Shown: positions 44,575-53,835 of the stretch, one piece after another
How positions within the stretch are numbered: the first letter of the stretch is position 1
Layout: every line of letters begins with the position of its first letter
Assembly (NCBI GenBank): GCA_031556375.1
Contig: JAVBTA010000050.1
Coordinates: 1 to 64,000, forward strand
Length of the DNA stretch: 64,000 bases
Source: BNXB01 sp031556375
GTDB taxonomy: Bacteria; Bacteroidota; Bacteroidia; Bacteroidales; Azobacteroidaceae
Direction: 5' to 3'
Made by a program: the position numbers and the translations under genes
Notes under the pieces: generated by a model
What the model was told of the DNA's origin: nothing
The model's input: the letters and a program-made list of their open reading frames with translations, nothing else
The model's database searches: none

Positions 44575-45354
44575 ATGGACTACGGGATAAATCTGAATAG
44601 TGTAATTCCTCTGAGAGCAGAACCTGATGATCGCAGTGAAATGGTTAGCCAGTTATTGCTGGGTGAACGATTTATATGCGAAGAAAGACAAAATGGTTTC
44701 TGTAAAATATCCAATCAAATGGATCATTATTCGGGATGGGTAGATGATAAAACGATAATACCGGTCACTCATGAAGAGTATCAGAACCTGGCACAACAAC
44801 CGACATATTATGTGGTTGTGCCTTTGGCAGAGGCATTTGACCTTACAGGTAAATGTGTGATCCGTATTCCGGGCGGCAGTCGTTTGCCTAATTGTGACAG
44901 TATAGGCCGGTTTGGCTTACGTGATCGCAAATTCCAGGTTCATCGTGATTTTATTCTTCCTGAATCCGAAATTTCGTATGAAGGTTTATTGTTAACAGCT
45001 GCCGCATTTATTAACTCTCCTTATATGTGGGGCGGAAAAACGGTGATGGGGATTGATTGTTCCGGATTTACCCAGATTGTATTTGGATTGCACGGAGTAA
45101 AATTACCCCGGGATTCCAAGGATCAGGCTACGATGGGGGAATCCGTTAGTTTGGAAGATATCAAACCCGGAGATCTGGTCTTTTTTGAAAATAAAGCCGG
45201 AAAAGTAGTTCATGTGGGGATATCTCTGGAAAAGCAACGTATTATACACGCTTCAGGACGAGTGAAAATTGATTTGCTCGACGAACAAGGTATCTATTCT
45301 GAAGAATATCAGCGTTATACTCATAAATTACATTCTATCCGCAGAATAAAATAA
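44575..45354 (+). CDS. NlpC/P60 (C40) peptidase with SH3b domains, YkfC-like
   Basis: A 259-residue cysteine peptidase. The catalytic domain has Cys162 (MGIDCSGF), His213 (VVHVGI) and His225 (IIHASG). The N-terminal 130 residues are SH3b-like and begin directly with GINLNSVIPLRAEP, and no signal peptide is visible. This layout fits YkfC-like gamma-D-glutamyl-diamino acid endopeptidases that trim recycled murein peptides in the cytoplasm. It follows mutL by 8 bases and abuts the convergent M48 gene with no spacer. Confidence 0.85.
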   Translation: MDYGINLNSVIPLRAEPDDRSEMVSQLLLGERFICEERQNGFCKISNQMDHYSGWVDDKTIIPVTHEEYQNLAQQPTYYVVVPLAEAFDLTGKCVIRIPGGSRLPNCDSIGRFGLRDRKFQVHRDFILPESEISYEGLLLTAAAFINSPYMWGGKTVMGIDCSGFTQIVFGLHGVKLPRDSKDQATMGESVSLEDIKPGDLVFFENKAGKVVHVGISLEKQRIIHASGRVKIDLLDEQGIYSEEYQRYTHKLHSIRRIK

Positions 45355-46218
45355 TCAGAATTTCCAGTCATTGCTGGTTTTAGTCCCTGGCTGTACATTT
45401 GATTTTGAAGAAGGAGTTTTACCTGTTGCCGCATTGTAATACTCCATTGCATCCGGTAAATATTTCTGAATCTCAGAGACTCTGTTGCCATCGGAAGGGT
45501 GTGTACTCATAAATTCAGGGGTTGTACTTCCCTGGGTTGACATTCTTTGCCAGAATGGAACTGCTTCATTGGGGTTATATCCTGCAATAGCCATGAATAT
45601 GAGTCCCAGGTGGTCGGCTTCCAATTCTTGTTTGCGGTTGAAAGGAAGCATCACTCCGTACTGAGCTCCCAAACCGTATACTGTATTTGCAATCGCTTTT
45701 GTTGTTGAGGATGATTTGCTGAGAATACTTTCTACTGCTGATGCTCCATATTGGGCAACCATTTGTTGCGACATACGTTCGTTCGCATGTTTTGCTACGG
45801 CGTGAGCAACTTCGTGTCCCAAAACGACTGCGAGTCCGGCTTCAGTCTGAGTATATGGTAATATCCCTTCATAGACTACGATTTTTCCTCCCGGCATACA
45901 GAACGCATTTACCTGAGCATCTTTTATGAGGTTAAATTCCCACGAATATCCGCTTAACAGGGATTCCATACCATTTGCTTTGTAGTAGGCATTTACTGCA
46001 TTAGCAATGTTTTGTCCTACCTTAACAACCAGTGCTGTATTTTTTTTATCAGTCGATTTCTGAGCGGTCTTGATATAGTCGTCATATTGTTGCAAACTCA
46101 GGCTTAACACCTCCTGATCAGAAACCAAAGATAATTGTTGACGACCGGTAACCGGAACGCTACTGCAACCATAAAACAAAGAAGCTGAGGTAAGTAGAAT
46201 AAAAAATATCTTTTTCAT
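45355..46218 (-). CDS. M48-family metalloprotease lipoprotein (LoiP/YcaL-like)
   Basis: A 287-residue lipoprotein starting MKKIFFILLTSASLFYGC, anchored at Cys18; a longer frame from 46272 adds 18 residues before the signal and overlaps the promoter. The zinc motif HEVAH is at 135-139, with a third ligand in QELEADHLGL. Family members such as LoiP and BepA degrade or repair misfolded outer membrane proteins. Its stop codon lies immediately next to the stop of the convergent NlpC/P60 gene. Confidence 0.9.
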   Translation of the reverse strand: MKKIFFILLTSASLFYGCSSVPVTGRQQLSLVSDQEVLSLSLQQYDDYIKTAQKSTDKKNTALVVKVGQNIANAVNAYYKANGMESLLSGYSWEFNLIKDAQVNAFCMPGGKIVVYEGILPYTQTEAGLAVVLGHEVAHAVAKHANERMSQQMVAQYGASAVESILSKSSSTTKAIANTVYGLGAQYGVMLPFNRKQELEADHLGLIFMAIAGYNPNEAVPFWQRMSTQGSTTPEFMSTHPSDGNRVSEIQKYLPDAMEYYNAATGKTPSSKSNVQPGTKTSNDWKF

Positions 46219-46251
46219 GTGATAGTCTGTAATTGAAATCTTAAAAGAGTA

Positions 46252-46284
46252 CAAATTTATACAATAAAACAAAAAGAATGCAAA
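46252..46284 (-). promoter_or_regulatory. Promoter of the M48 lipoprotease gene
   Basis: On the minus strand TTTG (46284-46281), a 21-base spacer and TAAATTTG (46259-46252), 34 bases before the start. The rest of the 332-base gap up to 46550 holds the sigma-gene promoter and a doubtful 27-codon frame (46388-46471); nothing else is seen. Confidence 0.6.
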
Positions 46285-46490
46285 TTTCTTGCCAAAAAAT
46301 AAATTTCCGGTATGTTTAAAACGATTTATCAGGGGAAAAGGTTGAAGAATTAAAACACCATTAATTTCCGGGAAAATAAATCCTGAAATGCCTGTGTTGT
46401 ATAAAGTCTATGAATATGATATTCAGACAGAAGTAGAAAAAGTTTATGAGTTTACCCGGGATAATTATTGATTTCCTGTTCTATACGAGA

Positions 46491-46521
46491 TTTGCATAAT
46501 TAAGAAAGTTATTTACTTTTG
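46491..46521 (+). promoter_or_regulatory. Promoter of the ECF sigma gene
   Basis: TTTG (46491-46494), a 19-base spacer and TACTTTTG (46514-46521), 29 bases before the ATG at 46551. This is a housekeeping-type promoter, so basal sigma expression is expected. Confidence 0.75.
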
Positions 46522-46550
46522 CATATCAAAATATCTGTTGACTTTGCAAA

Positions 46551-47123
46551 ATGGTCCCTATTGATGAAAAAATCATACATAAGATCAATGTAGGAGATAA
46601 GAACGCATTTTCGCATTTATATGAATCCTATTACTTGTATCTTAATGCTACCGCATTTTATTATGTAAATGATGAAAATGTGAGTGCAGAGATTGTGAAT
46701 GATGTTTTTGTAGATATCTGGAACAAACGTGAGTCATTGGTTTATCCGGTTCATTCTTATTTGGTACGTGCAGTAAGGAATGATTGTATTGATTTTTTAC
46801 GTACTCAAAGGGTACAAGAACAGGTGTTGGATAAACACAGGGAACAACAGGTGTCTTTTCATGAAAATTATATTCTTTCAACACCTCAACCATTGCAATA
46901 TGTCGAATTATTGGAGGTTGAGTCCGAGATACGGAAAGCGATGGAAAAACTCCCCGAAAAATGCCGGATTATTTTTGAAAAACATTTCTTTGCCGGACAA
47001 TCGACAGAGGAAATAGCCGAAGATTTGAATATACAAGTCGGTACGGTGCGGGTACAATTAAAAAATGCAATAGATCGTCTAAAACCTCTGTTAGGCCACT
47101 TACTTTCCATATTTGTTATATAG
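46551..47123 (+). CDS. ECF-type RNA polymerase sigma factor
   Basis: A 190-residue sigma-70 ECF protein. Region 2 covers about 15-85, with VNDVFVDIWNKRESL and YLVRAVRNDCIDFLR. Region 4 covers about 125-180, with LPEKCRIIFEKHFFAGQSTEEIAEDL and a recognition helix VGTVRVQLKNAIDRL (quoted in parts). Followed by a FecR-type anti-sigma gene after 12 bases and then SusC/SusD, the standard glycan-induced regulatory cascade in which ligand binding to SusC releases the sigma factor. Confidence 0.93.
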   Translation: MVPIDEKIIHKINVGDKNAFSHLYESYYLYLNATAFYYVNDENVSAEIVNDVFVDIWNKRESLVYPVHSYLVRAVRNDCIDFLRTQRVQEQVLDKHREQQVSFHENYILSTPQPLQYVELLEVESEIRKAMEKLPEKCRIIFEKHFFAGQSTEEIAEDLNIQVGTVRVQLKNAIDRLKPLLGHLLSIFVI

Positions 47124-47135
47124 TTTTTATCTGAA

Positions 47136-48251
47136 ATGAAAAAAAACGGAGATCTTCTAAACGATTTCCGAATGAGATCCGCATATATTATAAAAGGGAA
47201 AAATATGCAAGATAAAGATCAATTGTTTGAAGTTTTATTGAAAAAATATTTCGCAAAAGAAATATCCTGTAATGATAGGGAACTTTTGTTTTCTATGATT
47301 ATGGAATCCGTTCATTATAAAGAACTTTATGAAGCCACAGCTAAATTAAAAACTTACCAGCATGTTACTTCCATGGAATCCCGAAAAGGGGAAAAATATA
47401 ACGAACTGATAAAACGCATAGATACTGAGCCTAAGTCGAAGAAATTATGGTTCGTTTTAGGTCGAGTTGCTGCTGTTGTGGTACTGGTTATCTCCACTTC
47501 AATAGGCTCAGTATACCTTTATAAAACTTATATCGATAAGACCGGTACTGATGAAATTGCTATGCTGGAGACGTCTACTCCGTTGGGAGGCGAGTCTAAG
47601 ATCTTGTTGCCGGATGGTTCTGTTGCCTGGCTTAATGCAAAATCCGAGTTGAAATACAGTATTTCGTTCGGTAAAAATGATCGTAAATTATATCTTTCAG
47701 GAGAAGCTTATTTTGAAGTCAGCAAAAATAAGGAACTTCCGTTTATTGTGTCGACAGAAGATATGGAGGTTACTGCTACCGGTACGGTGTTTAATGTACG
47801 GGCTTACCTTGAAGATGATCAGACTGAAGTTCAATTGATTGAAGGAGGAGTCGATGTCCTGGCAGCCAAACAGGTTTATCATTTAAAGCCAAATGAGAAG
47901 GTAGTTTATGTGAAAACGACCCAAAAAGCGATGAAATTAGGCGAAAAAGAAGTCTACGACAAAATTGCCAAGAAAGTGGTTGAAGGACAGAACGAAACTC
48001 ATGATCCAACTCAGTGGACACAAGGTAAACTTTCTTTCGACAGAGCGTCTTTGTCAGAAATAATTAAAGATATCGAACGGAAATTTAATGTCACAATCCG
48101 GATTGAAAGTGAACAATTGAAATCCGAATACTTCATGGGAACGATCAATATGGATCTGAGCCTGGATGATGTCCTGAGGTTCATTGACGTGGATAAAAAA
48201 TACGAAATCGAAAGACAAGGAGATACCATTGTGATAAGAGACAAAAAATAA
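47136..48251 (+). CDS. FecR-type anti-sigma factor
   Basis: A 371-residue membrane regulator: cytoplasmic anti-sigma domain (about 24-100), one membrane segment (about 104-128, VAAVVVLVISTSIGSVYLY), a periplasmic FecR domain (about 150-250, LPDGSVAWLNAKSELKY and LSGEAYFEVSKNKELPFIV, quoted in parts) and a C-terminal DUF4974/STN-like domain (about 300-370). It holds the sigma factor inactive until SusC signals through its STN domain. ATG at 47205 is an alternative start that removes 23 residues. Confidence 0.93.
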   Translation: MKKNGDLLNDFRMRSAYIIKGKNMQDKDQLFEVLLKKYFAKEISCNDRELLFSMIMESVHYKELYEATAKLKTYQHVTSMESRKGEKYNELIKRIDTEPKSKKLWFVLGRVAAVVVLVISTSIGSVYLYKTYIDKTGTDEIAMLETSTPLGGESKILLPDGSVAWLNAKSELKYSISFGKNDRKLYLSGEAYFEVSKNKELPFIVSTEDMEVTATGTVFNVRAYLEDDQTEVQLIEGGVDVLAAKQVYHLKPNEKVVYVKTTQKAMKLGEKEVYDKIAKKVVEGQNETHDPTQWTQGKLSFDRASLSEIIKDIERKFNVTIRIESEQLKSEYFMGTINMDLSLDDVLRFIDVDKKYEIERQGDTIVIRDKK

Positions 48252-48308
48252 AGCGCTAACAATAGATATGTTAAACCCTAAAACAAATGCTATTATGAAC
48301 AAAATCCC

Positions 48309-48371
48309 ATGAAAAACAAAAAAGAACCGGAGAAATTAGGTCTTTCTCCGATTCCTGAAAATTGTGATTAA
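48309..48371 (+). CDS. Possible 20-codon leader ORF duplicating the SusC start
   Basis: ATG at 48309 opens MKNKKEPEKLGLSPIPENCD. Its first residues resemble the start of the SusC gene 102 bases downstream (MKNQLKKEPEAQS), and the DNA around both starts is similar, so one appears to be a partial copy of the other. The frame contains a hairpin: 48328-48335 (CGGAGAAA) pairs with 48343-48350. It could be a regulatory leader peptide or a relic of duplication. Confidence 0.35.
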   Translation: MKNKKEPEKLGLSPIPENCD

Positions 48372-48410
48372 GAAAGAGTTATTCATTAAAAACAATCGAA
48401 TTACAAAAGT

Positions 48411-51400
48411 ATGAAAAACCAATTAAAAAAAGAGCCGGAGGCTCAATCAAACTTCCGGAAAAGAGTTTTTTTCACTTTCTTTAAGTTATTTTTACTTCTT
48501 TTAATTGCCAGTGCGTCGAGTAATGTATCAGCAATAGCGAATCTGAGTGTTTTACAGGAAGTAAAATTAAGCATCAAACAAAACAATGTCCCGTTGAGTA
48601 AAGTGATTACTCAAATTGAGAAAGAAACAGGTTATTCAGTTCTTATTCGTCTCAATGATATTGATGAGAATGAGAAAATCACGGTAAATCTGACGAATGC
48701 AAGTCTGAATCAGATCCTGGATGCGGTATTCAAAGGAAAAAATGTAAAGTATGAAATTTCCGGAAAAACAATCTCTGTTTTTCGTCCGGCGACAGTCGCT
48801 ACTGTAAATCAGCAAGAGAATACTATTCCGGAAGTAAAAGGAGTTGTCCTGGAGAAAAGCACAAACGAACCACTTATCGGAGTCAGTGTTAAAGTTAAAG
48901 GTAGCCCTGTTATTGGAGATGTTACTGATATGTTGGGAAGTTATTCTTTGAAAGATGTTCCTAAAAACGCCGTTCTTGAATTTACATATATCGGAATGAT
49001 TTCTCAGTCGATATCTGTGGGAAACAAGGCAAAGATCGATGTTGTAATGGACGAAGATAAACTAAACTTGGACGAGGTCGTTGTTATCGGTTATACCGGC
49101 GTAAAAAAAGGATTATTGACAGGTTCAGTCGTTTCCATGAATATAAACGAAGAAATGAAAGAATTACCGGTAACTTCTGCCGGAAATTTGATGATAGGGC
49201 GGTTGTCCGGAGTTAATGTCTCCACTGTTAATGGGGTTCCCGGATCCAATCCTTCGATTAAAATACGTACAAGTTCTTCATTCAGTAATAGTGGAGATCA
49301 ACCTGTGACTTATGTTATTGATGGAGTGATCCGTGGAAGTGGAGACTTCAATAACCTGAGCCCGAATGAAATTGAAACTATAACTGTATTGAAAGATGCC
49401 GCTTCGGCTGCAATCTATGGTTCACGTTCGGCAGGAGGAGTTATTCTTGTTACCACCAAACGCGGTAAGGCCGGCAAACCGGTATTCAATTATTCATACA
49501 GCTATGGTATAGATAAGCGTACTCCTAATGCTGATTTAACCAGTGCAGTACAAGCCGGAGAATTATATAATCGGATTAACGGAGATTCAGATCCGGCTGG
49601 ATGGAGATGGTCGCAGGAAGAACTGGATCATTTTGCGAAAAACGTTAATAATGGCTGGGGATATGACCAGCTGGAAACCGTTTGGAAAGATCCTAACGTG
49701 CAGGCTCATAACCTGAGCGTAAGCGGAGGAGCAGACAAGGTCAGGTATTTTTCTGCATTTTCATACATAAAGGAAGAATCTTTCCTGAAACCGCTTACTT
49801 ACGACAAGATGAACTTCAGGCTAAATGCAACCATCGATTTGTCAAAGCATCTGGAATTCTTTGCCGGAATGGGGTTAAGCCTGAATAATAAAGGCAATAT
49901 TACTTTCGAGGGGACAGATTTATATACTAAACTATTGAGATGGCAACCGGACCAGGCTGTTTTTACCGATTCAGGCCAACCAATAGATTATGGATGGATT
50001 GCTAATGTCGGAGCTGAAGTAAACGGAGAAGGCGGATATAATAAAAACCGGTTTCTGAAACCTCAGATTGTGACTAATATGACTTATAAAGTGCCGTTTG
50101 TTGAAGGATTGAGTGCCAAAGTAGCTTATGCCTCCAATTGGGCTGTGAATTTGGACCGGGAATTCAGGAAAAATTATGATCTGATGAAAATGCAGAGGGA
50201 AGGACTGAACAACCGTATTATTCATACGGATGATGCCTCAATTGTCGGAATCAGGAAATCGACACATAACGGTAAGGAATATATTTCCAGGAAGATGACC
50301 TGGGGACAGGATTATCAGCTTAATTTACAACTCAATTACAATAATACATTCAATAAAGTACACCAGGTTCAGGGAGCCCTGGTATTTGAGAAGACCCAAT
50401 CCAGCGGAACAGGTGTTAACGCCAGACGGGAAACTTTTCCGGTGTACCTGACCGACCAGTTTTGGGCAGCCAGTAACGCTCGTACTGATACCGATGGAAA
50501 TGGGGATACCGATTGGACCAACGGACGAATCTCTTATATTGGGCAATTCAACTATTCGTATGCAAATAAATATTTGCTGAATTTTTCTTTCCGTGAAGAT
50601 GGCTCCATGCAATTTGCTCCGGATGAACGCTGGGGATTTTTTCCCGCAGGCTCCGTGGGATGGGTTATTTCGGAAGAAAATTTCTTCAAAAAAGAAACAA
50701 TTAACTTTTTGAAATTAAGAGCTTCTGTCGGACTTACCGGAGGTGATTATGTTGCAAGTGGATGGCAATGGCAGGAGACATATAAATCGGGTAACCCGGC
50801 TTATTTCGGAACCAATCCTTCTAAATTGCAGGGATTGACGTATGGCTCTGTCGTGAATCCCAAACTAACCTGGGAAAAATCATTAAGTTACGATGTGGGT
50901 GTTGAAATGCATTTCCTGAAACATTGGAATACTACAGTCGACTATTGGTATAAAAATACGTATGATATTTTAGGCCCAAGAGAAGCTAGCGTTCCTACCT
51001 CATATAGTATGAAGTTGCCGGACGAAAATTATGGAAAAATGAATTCTCAAGGGATTGATCTCAATCTCGGATATCGCAACTCTACCGGAGATTTTGAATA
51101 TTACGCTGATCTGACGGCATCGTATGGATGGAATAAAGTGATTAAGAAAGATTATGCCCAAAATGCTAAATGGATTGATATCCCGGAAGGGAAAGCGTTT
51201 GATAGTGATAGAATTACAGGATATCGCTTCGATCAGATACTTAAAACGCAGGAACAACTGGATAAATTCAAACAGGAACATCCGAATTATAAACATAATG
51301 GTTTGACTCCAGAACTTGGAATGATGGTTTATAAAGATTTGAACGGTCCGGGTGGAAAACCGGATGGAATTATAGACTCATGGGATAAGGATCTCTTAGT

Positions 51401-51875
51401 CGCAAAAAATTTCCCGGTAATTTATGGTTTGAACCTTGGGGGAAGTTGGAAAGGAATTAGTGTAGATTTGCTTTTCAATGGAAAGTTTAAGCAGTGGAAA
51501 TCATTCAAAGATCTGGCCGGTGGAGTAGAATGGAACCGGATGTGGTCGGAATGGTACGATAACAGCTGGACCCCCGAAAATCCGGATGCATGGTTACCTA
51601 AACGGAAAAGTAACAACGTTTCCAAAACGTATGAGGATACAAATTCCGAATTTTGGTTGAAAGAAGTTAACTTTATGAGACTGAAGTATATAAATGTAGG
51701 TTATACTATTCCTCAAAAATTCTATGGTAAAGTATTCGACAGGGTGAAAATATTCTTTACCGGTACTAATTTGTTTATGCTGGATAATTTCTCTTATTAC
51801 GATCCGGAAATTGGCGGAGGTATGAACTTCCCGGTTATGCGTACTTACAGTTTTGGTATAGATGTTAAATTTTAA
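48411..51875 (+). CDS. SusC-family TonB-dependent transporter with STN signalling domain
   Basis: A 1154-residue outer membrane transporter. After the signal region (about 22-42, LFLLLLIASASSNVSA) comes an STN domain (about 52-120, VKLSIKQNNVPLSKVITQIE, ending GKTISVF). Next are a CarboxypepD_reg-like domain (about 142-210, VKGVVLEKSTNEPLIGVSV), the plug (about 220-345, including LKDAASAAIYGSRSAGGV) and a barrel ending FGIDVKF. The STN domain contacts the FecR anti-sigma factor encoded upstream, so this transporter both imports substrate and switches on its own locus. Confidence 0.96.
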   Translation: MKNQLKKEPEAQSNFRKRVFFTFFKLFLLLLIASASSNVSAIANLSVLQEVKLSIKQNNVPLSKVITQIEKETGYSVLIRLNDIDENEKITVNLTNASLNQILDAVFKGKNVKYEISGKTISVFRPATVATVNQQENTIPEVKGVVLEKSTNEPLIGVSVKVKGSPVIGDVTDMLGSYSLKDVPKNAVLEFTYIGMISQSISVGNKAKIDVVMDEDKLNLDEVVVIGYTGVKKGLLTGSVVSMNINEEMKELPVTSAGNLMIGRLSGVNVSTVNGVPGSNPSIKIRTSSSFSNSGDQPVTYVIDGVIRGSGDFNNLSPNEIETITVLKDAASAAIYGSRSAGGVILVTTKRGKAGKPVFNYSYSYGIDKRTPNADLTSAVQAGELYNRINGDSDPAGWRWSQEELDHFAKNVNNGWGYDQLETVWKDPNVQAHNLSVSGGADKVRYFSAFSYIKEESFLKPLTYDKMNFRLNATIDLSKHLEFFAGMGLSLNNKGNITFEGTDLYTKLLRWQPDQAVFTDSGQPIDYGWIANVGAEVNGEGGYNKNRFLKPQIVTNMTYKVPFVEGLSAKVAYASNWAVNLDREFRKNYDLMKMQREGLNNRIIHTDDASIVGIRKSTHNGKEYISRKMTWGQDYQLNLQLNYNNTFNKVHQVQGALVFEKTQSSGTGVNARRETFPVYLTDQFWAASNARTDTDGNGDTDWTNGRISYIGQFNYSYANKYLLNFSFREDGSMQFAPDERWGFFPAGSVGWVISEENFFKKETINFLKLRASVGLTGGDYVASGWQWQETYKSGNPAYFGTNPSKLQGLTYGSVVNPKLTWEKSLSYDVGVEMHFLKHWNTTVDYWYKNTYDILGPREASVPTSYSMKLPDENYGKMNSQGIDLNLGYRNSTGDFEYYADLTASYGWNKVIKKDYAQNAKWIDIPEGKAFDSDRITGYRFDQILKTQEQLDKFKQEHPNYKHNGLTPELGMMVYKDLNGPGGKPDGIIDSWDKDLLVAKNFPVIYGLNLGGSWKGISVDLLFNGKFKQWKSFKDLAGGVEWNRMWSEWYDNSWTPENPDAWLPKRKSNNVSKTYEDTNSEFWLKEVNFMRLKYINVGYTIPQKFYGKVFDRVKIFFTGTNLFMLDNFSYYDPEIGGGMNFPVMRTYSFGIDVKF

Positions 51876-51887
51876 TGCGGTATTATT

Positions 51888-53708
51888 ATGAAAAATGTAA
51901 TAAAATATAGCCTTAGGGTGTGTTTAGGCCTCTTTTGTCTGTTGACAGTTTCCTCCTGCGACCTGAATTACGAAAATACGGCAGCAATCAATCCGGATAA
52001 TGTATGGAAAAATCCGGTAATGATTAACTCATTCTTGACGGATATTTATGGAGGAATGACTCCCGAATGGGCAGGTGGAGGAGCTGATGAGTCCATTAAT
52101 AGCAGTGGCGCCAATATGAGCGATTACCAAAGAGGAATTATCAGTGTGGAAAAAGATGGATATGGTTTTAGTTATACTAATATCGATAAAATTAATTTTT
52201 TCCTGGATAAATTATCCAATATGCCTTTGTCTATTCTATCTGAGGCTGATAATAAGCAGTTGACAGGACAGGCATTATTCTGGAGAGCCTGGGATTATTG
52301 GGGGAAAATACGTCAGGTCGGTGGAGTTCCATTGATCCTGAAACCTCAGGATGTAACCAATAAGGAATCCCTTTTTATTCCGCGTAGTAAAACCTCGGAA
52401 TGTGTAACCCAGATCATTAAAGACCTGGATGATGCTATCAGTATGCTTCCTGATAAATGGGATAATGCCAATTATGGCCGTATCGACAAGGGGACTGCTA
52501 TGGCCTTCAAAGGACAGGTATTGTTGTGGTATGCCAGTCCGTTGTTCAATTCAGGCAGTGATCAGGCTCGCTGGCAAAAAGCATATGATGCAAACAAGCA
52601 AGCTGTGGATTTCCTGAAGTCAATAGGAAAAGGATTGTATGAATCATATCCCAATTTGTGGAAAGTTGAGCAAAATAAAGAAGTAATCATGGTGAATCAG
52701 TATTATTATCCTGATCATGCGTTTAACCAGTCGGCAATGCGTCCGGAGCCGTTCTCTAACGGTTCTGCTAATGAAGGACAGCCTATCTATTCATTGTTAA
52801 GTACATTCCCTAAAAAAGACGGTTCTTCTATGAAAGTGGATGTCAGCAAACTTTCGGATCCGGATTATAACGCCCAATACCTGAAAGATTTCATTGATAA
52901 CCGGGACGATCGGTTCTATACAACAGTCTTTATGCCGGGTTTCAAATATCCGTCTAAAGATATTGTCTTTGCGTCGGATGAGAGTTATTGGAATACCTGG
53001 AAGAAAGTAGCAGATGCTCAATCTTCAACAGGTTATACCTATATTTCAATGGTTTCCGTTCAAAGACAGACCGGTGGTAACTATGGCTGTTCAGGATTCT
53101 ATCAAATCAAAGGTTTGGACGAAACATTAGACAAATCCATTGTTACATCCCAGGCTAAAACAGACTGGATAGAGATGCGCTTTGCCGAAGTTCTGATGAA
53201 CTACGGAGAATGTGCCAATGAACTGAAAAAATCCGATGAAGCATTGCAGGTATTGTATGATATAAGGAAAAGAGCTAATATCTTATCCGGAAGTAATGGT
53301 AAATACGGCATTACCGCATCTACCCAGTCCGAAATCAGGGAAGCCTATATCGAAGAAAGATTTGTTGAATTTGCCTTCGAAGGAAAACGTTGGAATGACC
53401 TCCGCAGATGGAAACGATTTGATATTATGAATAATCAAAAACATCGTGCCGGAATCTATATCGTTTTAAATGAAGGTATTACTGTCAATACTCGAAGTGA
53501 TTTTGATTGGACAAGTAAAATTACTACCGATGCTGTACGCCAAAAATTTCATGTAGAATATATTGAGAATCTGGATAAAAAACCGGAATTTAAATATAAT
53601 CTTGATTTGAACCACTGGTTTTATCCGATCAAGAAAAATGATTTGGATAAAAATTCCAAACTGGAGCAAAATAACGAATGGGGCGGAACTTTCGATCCAT
53701 TGCTATAA
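51888..53708 (+). CDS. SusD-family nutrient-binding lipoprotein
   Basis: A 606-residue lipoprotein (signal GLFCLLTVSSC, anchored cysteine near 24). SusD features: QALFWRAWDYWGKIRQVGGVPL with a helical repeat core, TDWIEMRFAEVLMNYGECANE and FVEFAFEGKRWNDLRRWKRFD near the end (quoted in parts). It begins 12 bases after the SusC stop. It binds the glycan at the cell surface and closes the SusC barrel. It is longer than typical (500-550), suggesting an added surface loop region. Confidence 0.95.
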   Translation: MKNVIKYSLRVCLGLFCLLTVSSCDLNYENTAAINPDNVWKNPVMINSFLTDIYGGMTPEWAGGGADESINSSGANMSDYQRGIISVEKDGYGFSYTNIDKINFFLDKLSNMPLSILSEADNKQLTGQALFWRAWDYWGKIRQVGGVPLILKPQDVTNKESLFIPRSKTSECVTQIIKDLDDAISMLPDKWDNANYGRIDKGTAMAFKGQVLLWYASPLFNSGSDQARWQKAYDANKQAVDFLKSIGKGLYESYPNLWKVEQNKEVIMVNQYYYPDHAFNQSAMRPEPFSNGSANEGQPIYSLLSTFPKKDGSSMKVDVSKLSDPDYNAQYLKDFIDNRDDRFYTTVFMPGFKYPSKDIVFASDESYWNTWKKVADAQSSTGYTYISMVSVQRQTGGNYGCSGFYQIKGLDETLDKSIVTSQAKTDWIEMRFAEVLMNYGECANELKKSDEALQVLYDIRKRANILSGSNGKYGITASTQSEIREAYIEERFVEFAFEGKRWNDLRRWKRFDIMNNQKHRAGIYIVLNEGITVNTRSDFDWTSKITTDAVRQKFHVEYIENLDKKPEFKYNLDLNHWFYPIKKNDLDKNSKLEQNNEWGGTFDPLL

Positions 53709-53730
53709 AGGTTTAACTTTTGCCGCATCT

Positions 53731-53815
53731 CGGCTACATATTCATAGCCGTGGGTGAGCGATAGCGTAACCCACGGTAATGAATGAGCCACCCAACCCGG
53801 CCGCGTTGCGGTCGA
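53731..53815. repeat. REP-like palindromic element
   Basis: Within the 127-base gap, CGGCTA (53731-53736) pairs with TAGCCG (53745-53750), CCGTGGGT (53748-53755) pairs with ACCCACGG (53769-53776), and CCGC (53801-53804) pairs with GCGG (53808-53811). The segment is markedly GC-richer than its surroundings. This resembles repetitive extragenic palindromes spread by IS200-like REP-associated transposases. It may also dampen read-through from SusD into the enzyme genes. Confidence 0.5.
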
Positions 53816-53835
53816 AGTAAAACAATTTAATAACC

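Noticed and set aside
46388..46471. A 27-codon frame (MPVLYKVYEYDIQTEVEKVYEF...) before the ECF sigma gene
   Set aside because: Too short, no promoter or ribosome-site signal, and no recognised family; could be a relic but cannot be supported.
53731..53815. Complete insertion sequence
   Set aside because: There is no transposase frame or flanking target duplication; only palindromes are present.
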